Source of the DNA: Sphingopyxis indica
Lineage (GTDB): Bacteria; Pseudomonadota; Alphaproteobacteria; Sphingomonadales; Sphingomonadaceae
Direction of reading: 5' to 3'
NCBI RefSeq assembly: GCF_900188185.1
Contig: NZ_FZPA01000005.1
Span: 62,001-126,000 of the forward strand
Length of the DNA: 64,000 nucleotides
The translations under genes and the position numbers were made by a program. Positions 1 to 13,150 of this stretch are shown one piece after another. The stretch's first letter is position 1. The number at the start of each line of letters is the position of its first letter. The notes beneath the pieces are model-generated. The model saw nothing but the letters and a program-made list of their open reading frames with translations, had not been told where the DNA came from and made no database searches.

Positions 1-3000
1 GGTCGGGTTGCCCGACCCGTCGACGAAGGTGCCGCTGCTTCCCGCCACCGACAGGGTGACGTCGTCGGTGCCGAGCGGCCCGGTCAGCACGCCGTCGAGC
101 GCGGCGCCGCTGTTGTCGAGCGCCGCGACCGAGCTCTGGTCGTAGGTCTTGTCGAGCGCGAGCACGCCGAGGATGTTGAGCGTCGCCGGGGTGATGATGC
201 CGATCGGCCCGTCGGTCACCGTCGCCGCGATCGTGTAATTGCTCGCGTCCGCCCCGGTGATCGCAACATTCTGGAGGTCGACGAGGATATTGCTGCCGAC
301 ATTCTTGCTCGCATAGGCGCCGGTGATGCCCGACGCGTCGACACTCACCGTATCGCCCGCGACCACGCCCGACAGCGTGTAGGCGCTGCCGACCGTCGGC
401 ACGTCGAAATCGGCATTATAGACCTTGGTCACCGACGCGATCTGCAACGTCGCCTCGGTGATGTCGGCCATCAGCCCGAAGGGTTGCAGCACCGTGTAAT
501 TACCCGCGTCGGCACCCGAAATCGCATAGCCCGTCGCGGTCACCGGAATGTCGGTGCCGACATTCTTCGTCGCGAAAGCACCGCTCGCCCCGCCCGAAAC
601 GAGCGTCACCGTGTCGCCGCCGAATACGCCGGTCAGGCCGCCGCCACTGCTGTCGAGCGTCGCCGCGGTGGTGCCGTCATAGACCTTGTCGTTCGCGAGG
701 ATGCCGACGACCTGCACTTCGGCGGGGGTGATCGTGCCCGCGCCGCTCGCGCTCGTCGGCAACACATAGTTGGAAAGGTTGGTGCCGCCGCCGGCGGCGA
801 AATCGCCCGCGCCCAGCGCCGCAGTCACGGTGCGGCTGCCGACATTCTTCTGGTCATAGGCGCCGACCGTCTCGGTGACCGTCGCGCTTTCGCCCGCGAC
901 GAAGCCCTGGAGCTGATAATTGGCGCTGGTCAGCGCTGCGGCGGTCGTGCTGTCATAGACCTTCGTCGGGTTGCCGACGATCGCGGCGATCAGCTGCGCC
1001 TGATTGATCGTCCCCGCGCCCGAGATCGACGTCGGCAGCACATAGTTCGACAGAAGCGTGCCCGGATCGGCGACGAAGTCCGACACCGCCAGATTCGCGG
1101 TCACCGTCCGCGCGCCGGCGTCAGGGCTGTCATAGGCGGCGCCCGCCGACTGGGTGATCGACCCGCCTTCGCCCGCGATGAAGCCGCCGAGCGAATAATT
1201 CGCGGCGGTCAGCGAGACGCTGGTCGTCCCGTCATAGGTCTTGGTCGGATTGCCGACGATCGCGCCGGTCAGCGCCAGCGGATTGATGTCGGCGGTGAGC
1301 CCGCCCGGCTGCGACAGCGAATAATTGCCCGCCTGCGCACCCGACAGCGCAAAACCGTCCGCCAGCACGCGCAGGTCGGTGCCGACATTCTTTTGCAGGA
1401 ACTGCGCGCTCGATCCGCTGTCGTCGAGATCGACGTCGTCGCCCGCGAGCACGCCCGACAGGCTCGCGCTGCCGAGGTCGAGCGTCGCGGCGGTCGTGCC
1501 GTCGTAGAATTTGTCGAGCGCGAGGAGGTCGACGATGGTCAGCCCGCGCGGCGTGATGTTGGCGCTGAGGCCATCGGGCTGGAACAGCTGGTAATTGCCC
1601 GCGTCGGTGCCCGAAATATCATAGCCGGTCACCGTGACGGCAATGCCGTTTCCGACATCGGGCGTCGCGAAGGCGCCCGCGGCCGAACCGCCTTCGAGCA
1701 CGACCGTGTCGCCCGCGACGACCCCGAACAGGCTAGCCGACCCCGTCAGCGTCGCGAGGGTGGTCTGGTCATAGACCTTGTTCTGCGCGCTGACCCCGAG
1801 CACGAGCAGCGGCGCGGGGGTGATCGTTCCCGGCCCGGTCGCGCTGGTCGGCAGCATATAATTCGACAGCAAGGTGCCGGTGCCCGCGACGAAGTTCGAA
1901 TTGGCGGTGAAATTGGCGGTGACGATACGCGCGCCCGCGTCGGCGCTGCCATAGTTGGCGACCACACCCGGCGCGACGGTGATGCTCTCGCCTGCGATCA
2001 CGCCCGTGATGCTGTAGTTCGCCGGCCCGGCCACCGCACGCGTCGTGCCATTATAGACCTTCGTCGGATTGCCGATGATCGCCGCGGTCAGCGCCTTCTG
2101 GAAGATGGTGCCGATCCCCGTCGCCTGTGTCGGAAGCGTATAATTGTCGAGGTTGGTGCCCGGATCGGGGTCGAAATCGGTCGGATCGAGCAGGACGAGC
2201 ACGGCGCGCGAGCCCGCATCCTTCGAATCATATTCGCCGACCGTCTCGGTGATCGTCGCGCCTTCGCCCGGAATGAAGCCGCCCAGCGTATAGTCGTCGG
2301 GGGTCAGCGTCGCGACCGTGGTGCCGTCATAGGTTTTCGAGGGGTTGCCGGTAATGTCGACCGTCACCACGCCCGGTCCCAGCGGGATGCGCGTGATCGT
2401 TCCGGGGCCATAGACGGGCGTGGGGATGATGTAGTTCGACATCATCGTTCCGGGGTCGGTATCGAAATCGCCCTCGTCGAGCGAAGCGCTCACCGTCCAG
2501 GTGCCGGCATCGGACGAGGCATATTGGCCGCTCGTCTGCGTCACCGTAGCGCCTTCGCCCGCGACGAAGCCGTCGACGGCGAAATTGTTCGGCCCGAGCG
2601 AGGCATTGGCATTGCCGTCATAGGGCTTGGTCGGGTCGTTGACGATCACGATCGTCAGCGGCGCCGGGGTGATTTCGCCCTGCACCGTCACCGAGGTCGG
2701 CAGCACATAGTTGGCGAGCAAGGTGCCCGGCCCCGCCTGATAGTCGGCGGGCGTCAGCGTGCCGGTGATGTCCCAGATGCCGACATTCTTCGACGCATAG
2801 TCGATCCCCGCCGCCTGCGAGATGGTCACGCTCTCGCCCGCGACGACATTGTCGAGCGTCACGCCGCCGCCGGGAACCACCGCATTGGTCGTCCCGTCAT
2901 AGACTTTGGTCGGCATCGCCGAGACGTCGATCGTCAACTGGCGCTGCAATATGTCGGCGACCAGCGCGCCCGAATAGGACAGATTATAATTGCCCGCGTC

Positions 3001-5757
3001 CGCGCCGGTCAGCGTTGCACCGCTGATCGTCACCGAAATGTCGGTGCCGGCATTCTTCGTTGCGAAATTCACTTCGGGATCGGCGCCGCCCAACGCCACA
3101 TCGTCGCCCGCGATCAGACCGGTAAATTGCACGCCCGCGGAATTGAGTGCCGCCGTCGTGGTGCCGTCATAGATTTTGTCGTTCGCGACGAGGCCCGAGA
3201 CGACCAGCGAGGCGGGGGTGATGTTCGCGGCGAGATCGGACGGCTGGCCCGCGACATAGTTGGCGGCGTCGGCGCCCGACAACACGAATCCGCTCGCGGT
3301 CACCGCGATCGCAGTCCCGACATTTTCGGTCGCGAAGCTGCCCGTCGCGCCGCTGGCATCGAGCGTCACCGTGTCGCCCCCGACCACGCCGAAGATCGAC
3401 GCGCCCCCGGTGTTCAGCGTCGCGTCGGTGGTGCCGTCGTAAACCTTGTCGTTCGCGGTGATACCGTTGATGATCAGGGTCGCGGGGTTGATCAGCCCGG
3501 CGCCGCTCGCGCTCGTCGGCAGGATATAGTTGGTGAGCAATGTGCCCGACCCGGCGGTGAAGCTGGAGGTTTGCAGCGTCGCATCGACCGTGCGGCTCCC
3601 TGCATCGGCGCTGTCATAGGCCGATGTCGCGGCGCTATTGACGGTGATCGTCTCGCCTGCGGCGAGCCCGGTCAGCTGGAAATTCGCCGAGGTCAGCGCG
3701 ACCGCGGTGGTCGCATTATAGGTCTTGGTCGGCGTGCCGACGATCGCCGCGGTCAGCGTCGCGCGGTTGATCGTCCCCACAGCATCGGTGACGCTCGGCG
3801 TCGTGACGTCATAGCCGAACACCGGAATGCCGCCGCGGTTCGCCTCGAAATTGGTCGCGGTCACGTCGATCCCGGTGCCGGCATCCTTCGTCGCATAGCT
3901 GCCGTCGAGCGTGAAATCGTCGCCGTTGATCAGCCCGCTGACATTGACGTTGCTGTCGTCGAGCAGCGCGTCGGTGGTGCCGTCATAATCCTTGACCACC
4001 GGCCCGAGCGTGAAGCTGGCGCTGGGCGCGGTGCGATAGGCGCGGCCGTTGCCCGCGGCGGGCGCTCCGCCGGCATTGTCATAATCATATTGATACCAGT
4101 CGGGGGTCAGTCCGCCGTCGCTGTCGTTCGCCGCGTCGTCGGAGGCGATCAACCACACGCCCCCCGACGAACTGACCGCGCCGGCGCCGCCCTGATTGGT
4201 GAAGATGCCGGTTTCGATCGTGACGTCGCCGGTGCCCGCGAGCGATCCCGCCGCGCCGATCGCCGTCGTGCCCACGGCCTGCGCCAGAAGCTGCGCGCCC
4301 GACACCGCCGCGTCGATCGCAATGTCGCCCTGGGCGGTGAGCGTGACGTTGCCGCCGCCCGAAATCTCCGCCTCGACCGCGATGTTGCGAAAGGCGTCGA
4401 GCGTCAGATCGCCCGCCGTGTTCGTCCAGACGATCGGCGCGGCGACGGTGATGTCGCCGACCCCGCCGGTGCCGCCGGCGGTGGTCTGCTGCGTGACGTC
4501 GGTGCCCGCATCGAGCGAGCCGGCGATCGTCGCCGCGGCGGCGCTGTCGATCAATATGTCGTCGGGGTCGAGCAGCCACGCGCCGCCCGCGCCCGCCGCG
4601 ATCGTCGCTGCGCCGAGGTCGAACGTCCGGCCCGAGGTTTCGATCCGTCCGCCGCCGCCGGGGCCGCCGGCCGCAATCGCCGCGCCGCTGGCGATCGTCG
4701 TGCGGTCCGCCAGATCGGCGCCGGTCGCATAGCCGCTCGTGCCGATCAGCACTTCGCCGCCGCGTGTGCCCGTCGCCGAAATGACGGCGCTCGATGCCAG
4801 CGCGACATCGCGGCCGTTGACGGCGACGCGTCCGCCGCTGCCGTCGGCGTTGGTCGCGGCGAGCTTGCCCGCGACTTCGACCCTGCCCTCGGGCGCTGTC
4901 AGCCACAGTTCGCCGTCGATCACGGCGGTCCCCGTCGCCTGAACCAGCCCGTCGCGATTGCCCGCGAGCGCAAAGATATTGCCCTTCGCCGCGCGCAGCG
5001 CAACCGCCGCCGCCTCGATTTGCCCCGCCTGGATGATGTCGCCGCCGCCCGATCCCGGTGAGACATAGACCCGATCAGCCTTGCCGTCGGTGGTGGTCAG
5101 CAGGATTTCGTTCGCCGCCGCCGCGGTGACGCGCCCTTTCGGCGCGCGGATCGCGCCTCTGTTGGTCACCGAGCGCGCGAACAGCGCGACGCTGCCTTCG
5201 AGCGACTCGATGCGACCCGCATTGACGATGTCGCCCGCCGAACTTCCGCGGAAGGTCAGATCGCCGCCCGCCATGAACCGGTCGGGATCGACCGCGCGTG
5301 TCGAGGCGACGAAGTCGCCGCCGGTGACGACCGTCCCCTCGGCGCCGACCACGACGCCGTGCGGGTTGATCAGATAGACCGACCCGGTCGCGCTCAGCGA
5401 TCCGTTGATCTGCGACATCAGACCGCCCATCACGCGGTTGAGCGTCGCTCCCGATCCGTTGTCGATCGTCACCTTATGGTCGAGGTCGATCGAAAAGCTG
5501 CGCCAGTCGATAACGCCGCGCGCAGAGGACTGCTCGATCGAGAGCGTCTTGCCGGCCGCGTCGCCGATCGTCCCCTTGCCGCTGACGAACACGCCGCCGC
5601 TCGGCAGCGGCGGCGCGGGCGCCGTCTGGGCATGGACGGGTGCGGCGGCGAACAACAGCAGGCCCGCCAGCAGCGCGGCCGCACCCGGAGTCCGGTTCGG
5701 CTCCGCCAGCGCGCTGCACGAAAGAAGCGACCGACGCATCGTCTTGCGCTGCATCAT
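1..5757 (-). CDS. Two-partner-secretion (TpsA/filamentous hemagglutinin-like) adhesin with YDG repeats, C-terminus cut by window edge
   Basis: The frame is open for 1919 codons from the start to the left edge. Residues about 1-45 are a long signal peptide ending in APVHAQ. Next comes a TPS/hemagglutination-activity domain (GVIDWRSFSI, LINPHGVVVGAEG), the part recognised by an outer-membrane TpsB transporter, then a beta-helix-like stretch. From about residue 570 onward I count 15 copies of a roughly 85-residue unit beginning K-x-Y-D/N-G-T-T, the YDG/MBG repeat of bacterial surface adhesins. Two ATGs (5757 and 5754) follow AGGAGG; the second has better spacing. Inferred role: exported surface adhesin. 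No TpsB partner lies in the window; it may be beyond the left edge. Confidence 0.85.
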   Translation of the reverse strand, partial: MMQRKTMRRSLLSCSALAEPNRTPGAAALLAGLLLFAAAPVHAQTAPAPPLPSGGVFVSGKGTIGDAAGKTLSIEQSSARGVIDWRSFSIDLDHKVTIDNGSGATLNRVMGGLMSQINGSLSATGSVYLINPHGVVVGAEGTVVTGGDFVASTRAVDPDRFMAGGDLTFRGSSAGDIVNAGRIESLEGSVALFARSVTNRGAIRAPKGRVTAAAANEILLTTTDGKADRVYVSPGSGGGDIIQAGQIEAAAVALRAAKGNIFALAGNRDGLVQATGTAVIDGELWLTAPEGRVEVAGKLAATNADGSGGRVAVNGRDVALASSAVISATGTRGGEVLIGTSGYATGADLADRTTIASGAAIAAGGPGGGGRIETSGRTFDLGAATIAAGAGGAWLLDPDDILIDSAAAATIAGSLDAGTDVTQQTTAGGTGGVGDITVAAPIVWTNTAGDLTLDAFRNIAVEAEISGGGNVTLTAQGDIAIDAAVSGAQLLAQAVGTTAIGAAGSLAGTGDVTIETGIFTNQGGAGAVSSSGGVWLIASDDAANDSDGGLTPDWYQYDYDNAGGAPAAGNGRAYRTAPSASFTLGPVVKDYDGTTDALLDDSNVNVSGLINGDDFTLDGSYATKDAGTGIDVTATNFEANRGGIPVFGYDVTTPSVTDAVGTINRATLTAAIVGTPTKTYNATTAVALTSANFQLTGLAAGETITVNSAATSAYDSADAGSRTVDATLQTSSFTAGSGTLLTNYILPTSASGAGLINPATLIINGITANDKVYDGTTDATLNTGGASIFGVVGGDTVTLDASGATGSFATENVGTAIAVTASGFVLSGADAANYVAGQPSDLAANITPASLVVSGLVANDKIYDGTTTAALNSAGVQFTGLIAGDDVALGGADPEVNFATKNAGTDISVTISGATLTGADAGNYNLSYSGALVADILQRQLTIDVSAMPTKVYDGTTNAVVPGGGVTLDNVVAGESVTISQAAGIDYASKNVGIWDITGTLTPADYQAGPGTLLANYVLPTSVTVQGEITPAPLTIVIVNDPTKPYDGNANASLGPNNFAVDGFVAGEGATVTQTSGQYASSDAGTWTVSASLDEGDFDTDPGTMMSNYIIPTPVYGPGTITRIPLGPGVVTVDITGNPSKTYDGTTVATLTPDDYTLGGFIPGEGATITETVGEYDSKDAGSRAVLVLLDPTDFDPDPGTNLDNYTLPTQATGIGTIFQKALTAAIIGNPTKVYNGTTRAVAGPANYSITGVIAGESITVAPGVVANYGSADAGARIVTANFTANSNFVAGTGTLLSNYMLPTSATGPGTITPAPLLVLGVSAQNKVYDQTTLATLTGSASLFGVVAGDTVVLEGGSAAGAFATPDVGNGIAVTVTGYDISGTDAGNYQLFQPDGLSANITPRGLTIVDLLALDKFYDGTTAATLDLGSASLSGVLAGDDVDLDDSGSSAQFLQKNVGTDLRVLADGFALSGAQAGNYSLSQPGGLTADINPLALTGAIVGNPTKTYDGTTSVSLTAANYSLGGFIAGEGGSITQSAGAAYDSPDAGARTVTANLAVSDFVADPGTLLSNYVLPTSISGAGTINQAQLIAAIVGNPTKVYDSTTAAALTSANYQLQGFVAGESATVTETVGAYDQKNVGSRTVTAALGAGDFAAGGGTNLSNYVLPTSASGAGTITPAEVQVVGILANDKVYDGTTAATLDSSGGGLTGVFGGDTVTLVSGGASGAFATKNVGTDIPVTATGYAISGADAGNYTVLQPFGLMADITEATLQIASVTKVYNADFDVPTVGSAYTLSGVVAGDTVSVDASGITGAYASKNVGSNILVDLQNVAITGADASNYTIAATVTDGPIGIITPATLNILGVLALDKTYDQSSVAALDNSGAALDGVLTGPLGTDDVTLSVAGSSGTFVDGSGNPT

Positions 5758-6046
5758 GCGACCTCCTGTTGCGGCGCGCGCTCAGCACGTTGGAACACGC
5801 CGCCCATAATGGAGTGCAGCGGTCGGCCAGCAATCGGGTGAAACCCTGAACCCGGCCGGGGCTCTGGATCAGGTCAGATCAATTCATCGTGTAAAAGGAA
5901 CGACTTCGTAGCTGGACGGACCTTCCTCGGCGCCCGGATTCACCGGTCCGGCTGGAAAGGTTTCTCACCGTAGCGGCGAACCATAAATCCGACCCGTCTC
6001 GCCGTTCGTGCCGATCTAATGCACGCCGCTCTAAACGGGACGGACT

Positions 6047-7798
<1,752 letters not shown>

Positions 7799-8046
7799 GG
7801 CAGGCTCCCCGGTTTTCGCTCTTGGCTTCTTCGGACGGCAGGGGCGGCAGTTCGAGGGCGATCCGCCCGATCCGCTGCGCGACCATCCGCTCGCCGCGAA
7901 TTTCATTGCCTGCACCCCCGCCTCCCCCAGCTTCCGGATCGCGCCGTCGAGCGACGGAAATTGCCGCCGAACAAACCCCAGACTGCGAGCGATGCCATCC
8001 CTCTTGATTGCCCGATTGTGGACATTCATATCGTCCTGTAAAGAAA

Positions 8047-8052
8047 ATTATA
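8047..8052 (-). promoter_or_regulatory. Possible -10 element for the amidohydrolase gene
   Basis: On the minus strand this reads TATAAT, inside the last codons of the upstream transporter gene and about 250 bp before the amidohydrolase ATG. The -35 region (GGCAAA) is poor. The 11-mer TAGGGATATAA around it also occurs at 17242-17252 ahead of the TonB receptor of the same locus. I saw this by eye only; it could be chance. Confidence 0.3.
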
Positions 8053-9775
8053 TCCCTAAGAGAGAATTATTTGCCCCAGACGACCCTCGCACGCTGGGCC
8101 TAAACATTTGGGCCTCGATATCGCGCTTATAGGTTTCGGGAAGGAAAAGGATTCCGACGACTGCTGTTACCGCCGCGACCACGACCGCATACCACAGCCC
8201 CTGATAGATATTCCCGGTCGCCGCGACCATCGCGAAGCCGATCGTCGGCATGAAGCCGCCGATCCAGCCATTGCCGATATGATAGGGCAGCGACAGCGAG
8301 CTGTAGCGGATGCGCGCGGGGAACAGCTCGACGAGCAGCGCGGCCAGCGGGCCGTAAACCATCGTCGCGAGCACGCCGAAGATGCAGAGGATGCCGATCA
8401 CTTTCAGCTTGTCGACCTGCGCCGGGTCGGCATCCTTCGGATAGCCTGCGCGGGTCAGTCCCCCTTGCACTTCGCCCTGAAAGCGCGCGATCGCGGCCGC
8501 CCTTGCTTCGCCGTCGAGGGTCGCGGGATCGGGCGCGACATGCACGTCGTCGCCGATCCGCACCTCGGCGATCGTTCGGGACGCCGCGTCGATATTGATA
8601 TAGTTGATGCCGCTGCGCGCAAGATAGGCCTTCACGATGTCGCAGCTGGTCGCGTCGAACCGGTTCTGCCCGATCGGGTCGAACTGGAACGAACATTCGC
8701 GCGCATCGGCGACGACGGTGACCGGCGCGCGCTCGATCGCGGCGGCCATCGCCGGGTTCGCCGCGGCGACGAGCGCCTGATAGAGCGGGAAATAGGCGAA
8801 GACCGCGACGACGCACGCGCTCATCATGATCGGCTTGCGGCCGATGCGATCGCTGAGCCAGCCGAAGAAGACGAAGCTGGGGATGATAAGGGTCAGTGCC
8901 GTCGCGACGAGAAAGTTGGCGGTCGCACCGTCGACGCGCGCGATCTTTTCGAGATAGAAGAGCGGATAGAGATGCGCGGCAAAGCCGATCACCGCCTGCC
9001 CTGCCACCGCGCCGAACAAGGCGATCAGCACGACCTTCAGGTTGCGCCACTCGCCGAACGCTTCCTTGAGCGGCGCTTTCGAGGTCGCGCCGGCCGCCTT
9101 CATCCGCTGGAACACCGGGCTTTCCTCGAGCTGGAGCCGGATCCACAGCGCGACTGAGAGCAGGACGATCGAGAAGAGGAACGGCAGGCGCCAGCCCCAG
9201 GCGTCGAAGCTGTCGGCGTCCATGAACAGCCGCAGCGACACGACGAAGCTCGACGCGATGATCAGCCCGAGCATCGCGGTGGTCTGGATGAAGCTGGTAT
9301 AGAAGCCGCGTTTTCCCGGCGGGGCGTGCTCGGCGATATAGACCGCCGCGCCGCCATATTCGCCGCCGATCGCAAGGCCCTGCAAGAGCCGCAGCAGCAT
9401 CAGAATGATCGGCGCCGCGATGCCGATGCTGTCGTAGCCGGGAAGAAATCCGACGGCGAAGGTCGACAGTCCCATGATCGCCATGGTGACGAGGAAGGTG
9501 TTCTTGCGCCCGACGATGTCGCCGACGCGGCCGAAAACGAGCGCGCCGAACGGCCGGATCGCAAAGCCCGCGGCAAAGGCCATCAGCGCGAGAATGAAGC
9601 CCGTGGTCGCGTTGACGCCCGAGAAGAAATGGACCGAAATCGAGCTGGCGAGCAGTCCGTAAAGGTAAAAGTCATACCATTCGAAGATCGTCCCCAGCGA
9701 CGAGGCGGCGATCACGAGCTTTTCATTCTGCCCCTTCGCCCCTTCGGCGGGCAGGGCTTCGCTGTCGGTCGTCAT
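8048..9775 (-). CDS. MFS transporter of the metabolite:H+ symporter (MHS) family
   Basis: This is 575 residues from an ATG after GGGAGAAGG. The first membrane segment contains IFEWYDFYLYG, the hallmark of MHS-type carriers (KgtP, ProP, ShiA), and the usual loop motif GRVGDIVGRK follows. About 12 hydrophobic segments are visible. Unusually, a hydrophilic stretch of about 115 residues (341-457, with three cysteines) is inserted between late membrane helices; ordinary MHS members have a short loop there. It sits between the SDR and amidohydrolase genes and probably imports a carboxylate or acyl-amino-acid product for them. The substrate cannot be read from the sequence. Confidence 0.88.
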   Translation of the reverse strand: MTTDSEALPAEGAKGQNEKLVIAASSLGTIFEWYDFYLYGLLASSISVHFFSGVNATTGFILALMAFAAGFAIRPFGALVFGRVGDIVGRKNTFLVTMAIMGLSTFAVGFLPGYDSIGIAAPIILMLLRLLQGLAIGGEYGGAAVYIAEHAPPGKRGFYTSFIQTTAMLGLIIASSFVVSLRLFMDADSFDAWGWRLPFLFSIVLLSVALWIRLQLEESPVFQRMKAAGATSKAPLKEAFGEWRNLKVVLIALFGAVAGQAVIGFAAHLYPLFYLEKIARVDGATANFLVATALTLIIPSFVFFGWLSDRIGRKPIMMSACVVAVFAYFPLYQALVAAANPAMAAAIERAPVTVVADARECSFQFDPIGQNRFDATSCDIVKAYLARSGINYINIDAASRTIAEVRIGDDVHVAPDPATLDGEARAAAIARFQGEVQGGLTRAGYPKDADPAQVDKLKVIGILCIFGVLATMVYGPLAALLVELFPARIRYSSLSLPYHIGNGWIGGFMPTIGFAMVAATGNIYQGLWYAVVVAAVTAVVGILFLPETYKRDIEAQMFRPSVRGSSGANNSLLGI

Positions 9776-9846
9776 GTCCTTCTCCCTTGCAGCCCGGCAG
9801 CGGCGGCGGGCTCTGCCGGCCCGTCCGCGCGCGCCCCCGGGGAATT

Positions 9847-10740
9847 TCAGCGCGCGAACGCCATCGTCGGCGCGGTGTATCCGGCACTCGCGAGTTCGCG
9901 TTCGGCTTGCCGGAAACCATAGGCGGGCACGATTTCGCCGCGCCGGTCGTCGATCCGGGTCCACTCGGCGGCGACGCGCCCGGCCGCATCGTCGCCGCGG
10001 CCGACGAAAACGCCTTCGGTGAGCGTGACGTGCGCGACGGCGAAATGGCCGGCGCCGGCGCAGAGGATCGCGCGCGTCGGCGCCGCGTCGCCGACGAGCG
10101 CGAGCAGCCCGGGGCTCACCGCCTCGGGCGCGAGATGCGCGAGCGCCTGCGCCGAGAGCACGCCTTCGGTCATTCCCGTAGCGGCGGTCGGCGCGAGGCA
10201 GTTGACGCGGATGCCATATTTCTCGCCCTCGAGCGCGAGCGTCTGCATCAGCCCGACGAGCGCCATTTTCGCGGCGCCGTAATTGGCCTGACCGAAATTG
10301 CCGTAGAGACCCGACGAAGAGGTCGTCATGACGATGCGCCCATAGCGGCGCTCGCGCATCTGATCCCACACCGCCTTCGAGCAGATCGCGGCGCCCATCA
10401 GATGCACATCGACGACCAATCTGAAATCGGCGAGGTCCATCTTGGCGAAGCTCTTGTCGCGCAGGATTCCGGCATTGTTGACCAATATGTCGACGCCGCC
10501 CCACGCCATCGTCGCGGCGTGGACCATCGCCGCGACCGCGGCTTCGTCGGTCACCGAGGCGGAGGCGGGCATCGCCTCTCCGCCGGCATTGGCGATCTCG
10601 GCCGCGACGCATTCGGCCGCCTCGCCGTCGCGGTCGTTGACGACGACGCGCGCGCCGTGACGCGCGAGCATCAGCGCATGAGCCCGCCCGAGCCCGCCGC
10701 CCGCACCGGTCACGATTGCCACCCGCCCCGCCAGTTCCAT
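9847..10740 (-). CDS. Short-chain dehydrogenase resembling the 3-hydroxyacyl-CoA dehydrogenase part of multifunctional enzyme 2
   Basis: This is 297 residues. The nucleotide-binding motif TGAGGGLGRAHA, NNAGIL, the catalytic Ser region (TTSSSGLYG) and YGAAK are all present. The pattern VNDRDGE after the second strand and the length match the HSD17B4/FOX2-type dehydrogenases, which oxidise 3-hydroxyacyl-CoA. The ATG at 10740 has AAGGGGA upstream; an in-frame ATG at 10764 has none. It is the first gene of a unit with the transporter and the amidohydrolase, and the shared 22-bp operator lies 25 bp upstream. The specific substrate is inferred only. Confidence 0.85.
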   Translation of the reverse strand: MELAGRVAIVTGAGGGLGRAHALMLARHGARVVVNDRDGEAAECVAAEIANAGGEAMPASASVTDEAAVAAMVHAATMAWGGVDILVNNAGILRDKSFAKMDLADFRLVVDVHLMGAAICSKAVWDQMRERRYGRIVMTTSSSGLYGNFGQANYGAAKMALVGLMQTLALEGEKYGIRVNCLAPTAATGMTEGVLSAQALAHLAPEAVSPGLLALVGDAAPTRAILCAGAGHFAVAHVTLTEGVFVGRGDDAAGRVAAEWTRIDDRRGEIVPAYGFRQAERELASAGYTAPTMAFAR

Positions 10741-10764
10741 CGTCTTGTCCCCTTCAGCTTTCAT

Positions 10765-10786
10765 AATAACTCTCTTGTGAGTGAAT
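10765..10786. promoter_or_regulatory. Candidate TetR operator, copy 1
   Basis: The 22-bp element AATAAC-N10-GTGAAT matches, at 17 of 22 positions and with a similar flank, the element at 17192-17213. It lies just ahead of the SDR start, between the SDR and tetR genes. Both elements stand before transcription units of one locus that encodes its own TetR regulator, so I infer they are its binding sites. Confidence 0.6.
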
Positions 10787-10835
10787 GAAATGACCGGCGC
10801 AATGCGCGCCAACCGATCGCCCCTCTCCGGCTGCG

Positions 10836-11531
10836 TCAGTCCGCTCGTTCGCTCCGTCGCTGTTCGCAGATGTCGCGGAAGCCCGCGGCCATGAAGCGCG
10901 CCATGCGCGCCTTCACCGCTTCATAATCGTCCGACCGGCAAAGGCCGTGCGACAATTTGTCGATGCGCCCGGTGCGCGCGAGCGTGAGCATCAGTGCGCC
11001 GGTGACGAAATGATAGCCCCAGAAAATATCTTCCTCGTCCGCCTCCGGCAGTGCCTTTTTCAATATCCCGATCAGCCGCAGCACCACGGGATCGAAATAT
11101 TTGTCCATGAACTCGGCGCCTTCGGGGCTGTTCGACGCCTGCGCACCGAAGGCGCCGTAATTCTTCCATCCCTCGCCGCCCTGAATATAGAGGTCGAGGT
11201 CGGTGTCGAGGAAGGCGTGGAGCGCCCCTTCGACCGTAGGGCTGTCGCCCGCGGCGCGATCATAATCGTCGAGCGCCTTCATCCGTTTTTCGATCGTGAC
11301 GACGGCGCGGCGCGCGAACACCGCCTCGAACAAGGTCTTCTTGTCGTCGAAATAATAGTTGAGCAGCGTGTGATGGACGCCGACCTGCTTGGCGACATCC
11401 TTCAGCGTGACGCCGTAGAATCCATGTTTCGAAAACAGCTGCTCGGCGGTGTCGAGTATCTGTTCCATCGTTTCGGCGCGCTGTTCGGCTTTCGTCGGCC
11501 GCTTCGTCCGGGTCTTTGCGTTGGACGCCAA
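10836..11531 (-). CDS. TetR/AcrR-family transcriptional regulator
   Basis: This is 231 residues from a TTG start preceded by AAGGGAAG; no in-frame ATG lies nearer a ribosome site. Residues about 15-65 hold the helix-turn-helix (ILDTAEQLFSKHGF, then LKDVAKQVGVHHTLLNYYF). The rest is a helical ligand-binding domain. It is the last gene after the TonB receptor, esterase and acyl-CoA synthetase, and immediately upstream of the SDR unit. It most likely represses both units through the 22-bp elements at 10765 and 17192, with an acyl-CoA or the growth substrate as inducer (inference). Confidence 0.88.
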   Translation of the reverse strand: MASNAKTRTKRPTKAEQRAETMEQILDTAEQLFSKHGFYGVTLKDVAKQVGVHHTLLNYYFDDKKTLFEAVFARRAVVTIEKRMKALDDYDRAAGDSPTVEGALHAFLDTDLDLYIQGGEGWKNYGAFGAQASNSPEGAEFMDKYFDPVVLRLIGILKKALPEADEEDIFWGYHFVTGALMLTLARTGRIDKLSHGLCRSDDYEAVKARMARFMAAGFRDICEQRRSERAD

Positions 11532-11581
11532 TTCACTTCCCTTTCGCAGCCGTCGAAGTCGCCGTTGCAGTCTCGCGGGGA

Positions 11582-13146
<1,565 letters not shown>

Positions 13147-13150
<4 letters not shown>

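Noticed and set aside
4085-4906. Arg-rich minus-strand frame of 273 codons within the adhesin
   Set aside because: It is an alternative frame of the adhesin coding strand; repeats are those of the real gene seen out of frame.
484-5061. Very long plus-strand open frame (over 1500 codons) with Arg-rich protein
   Set aside because: It is antisense to the YDG-repeat adhesin, has no domain and an Arg/Ala/Gly-rich composition typical of a GC-rich shadow frame.
8048-10612. Fusion of SDR and MFS transporter in a single frame
   Set aside because: The first part is a shadow of the SDR gene in another frame; the transporter has its own ATG with ribosome site at 9775.
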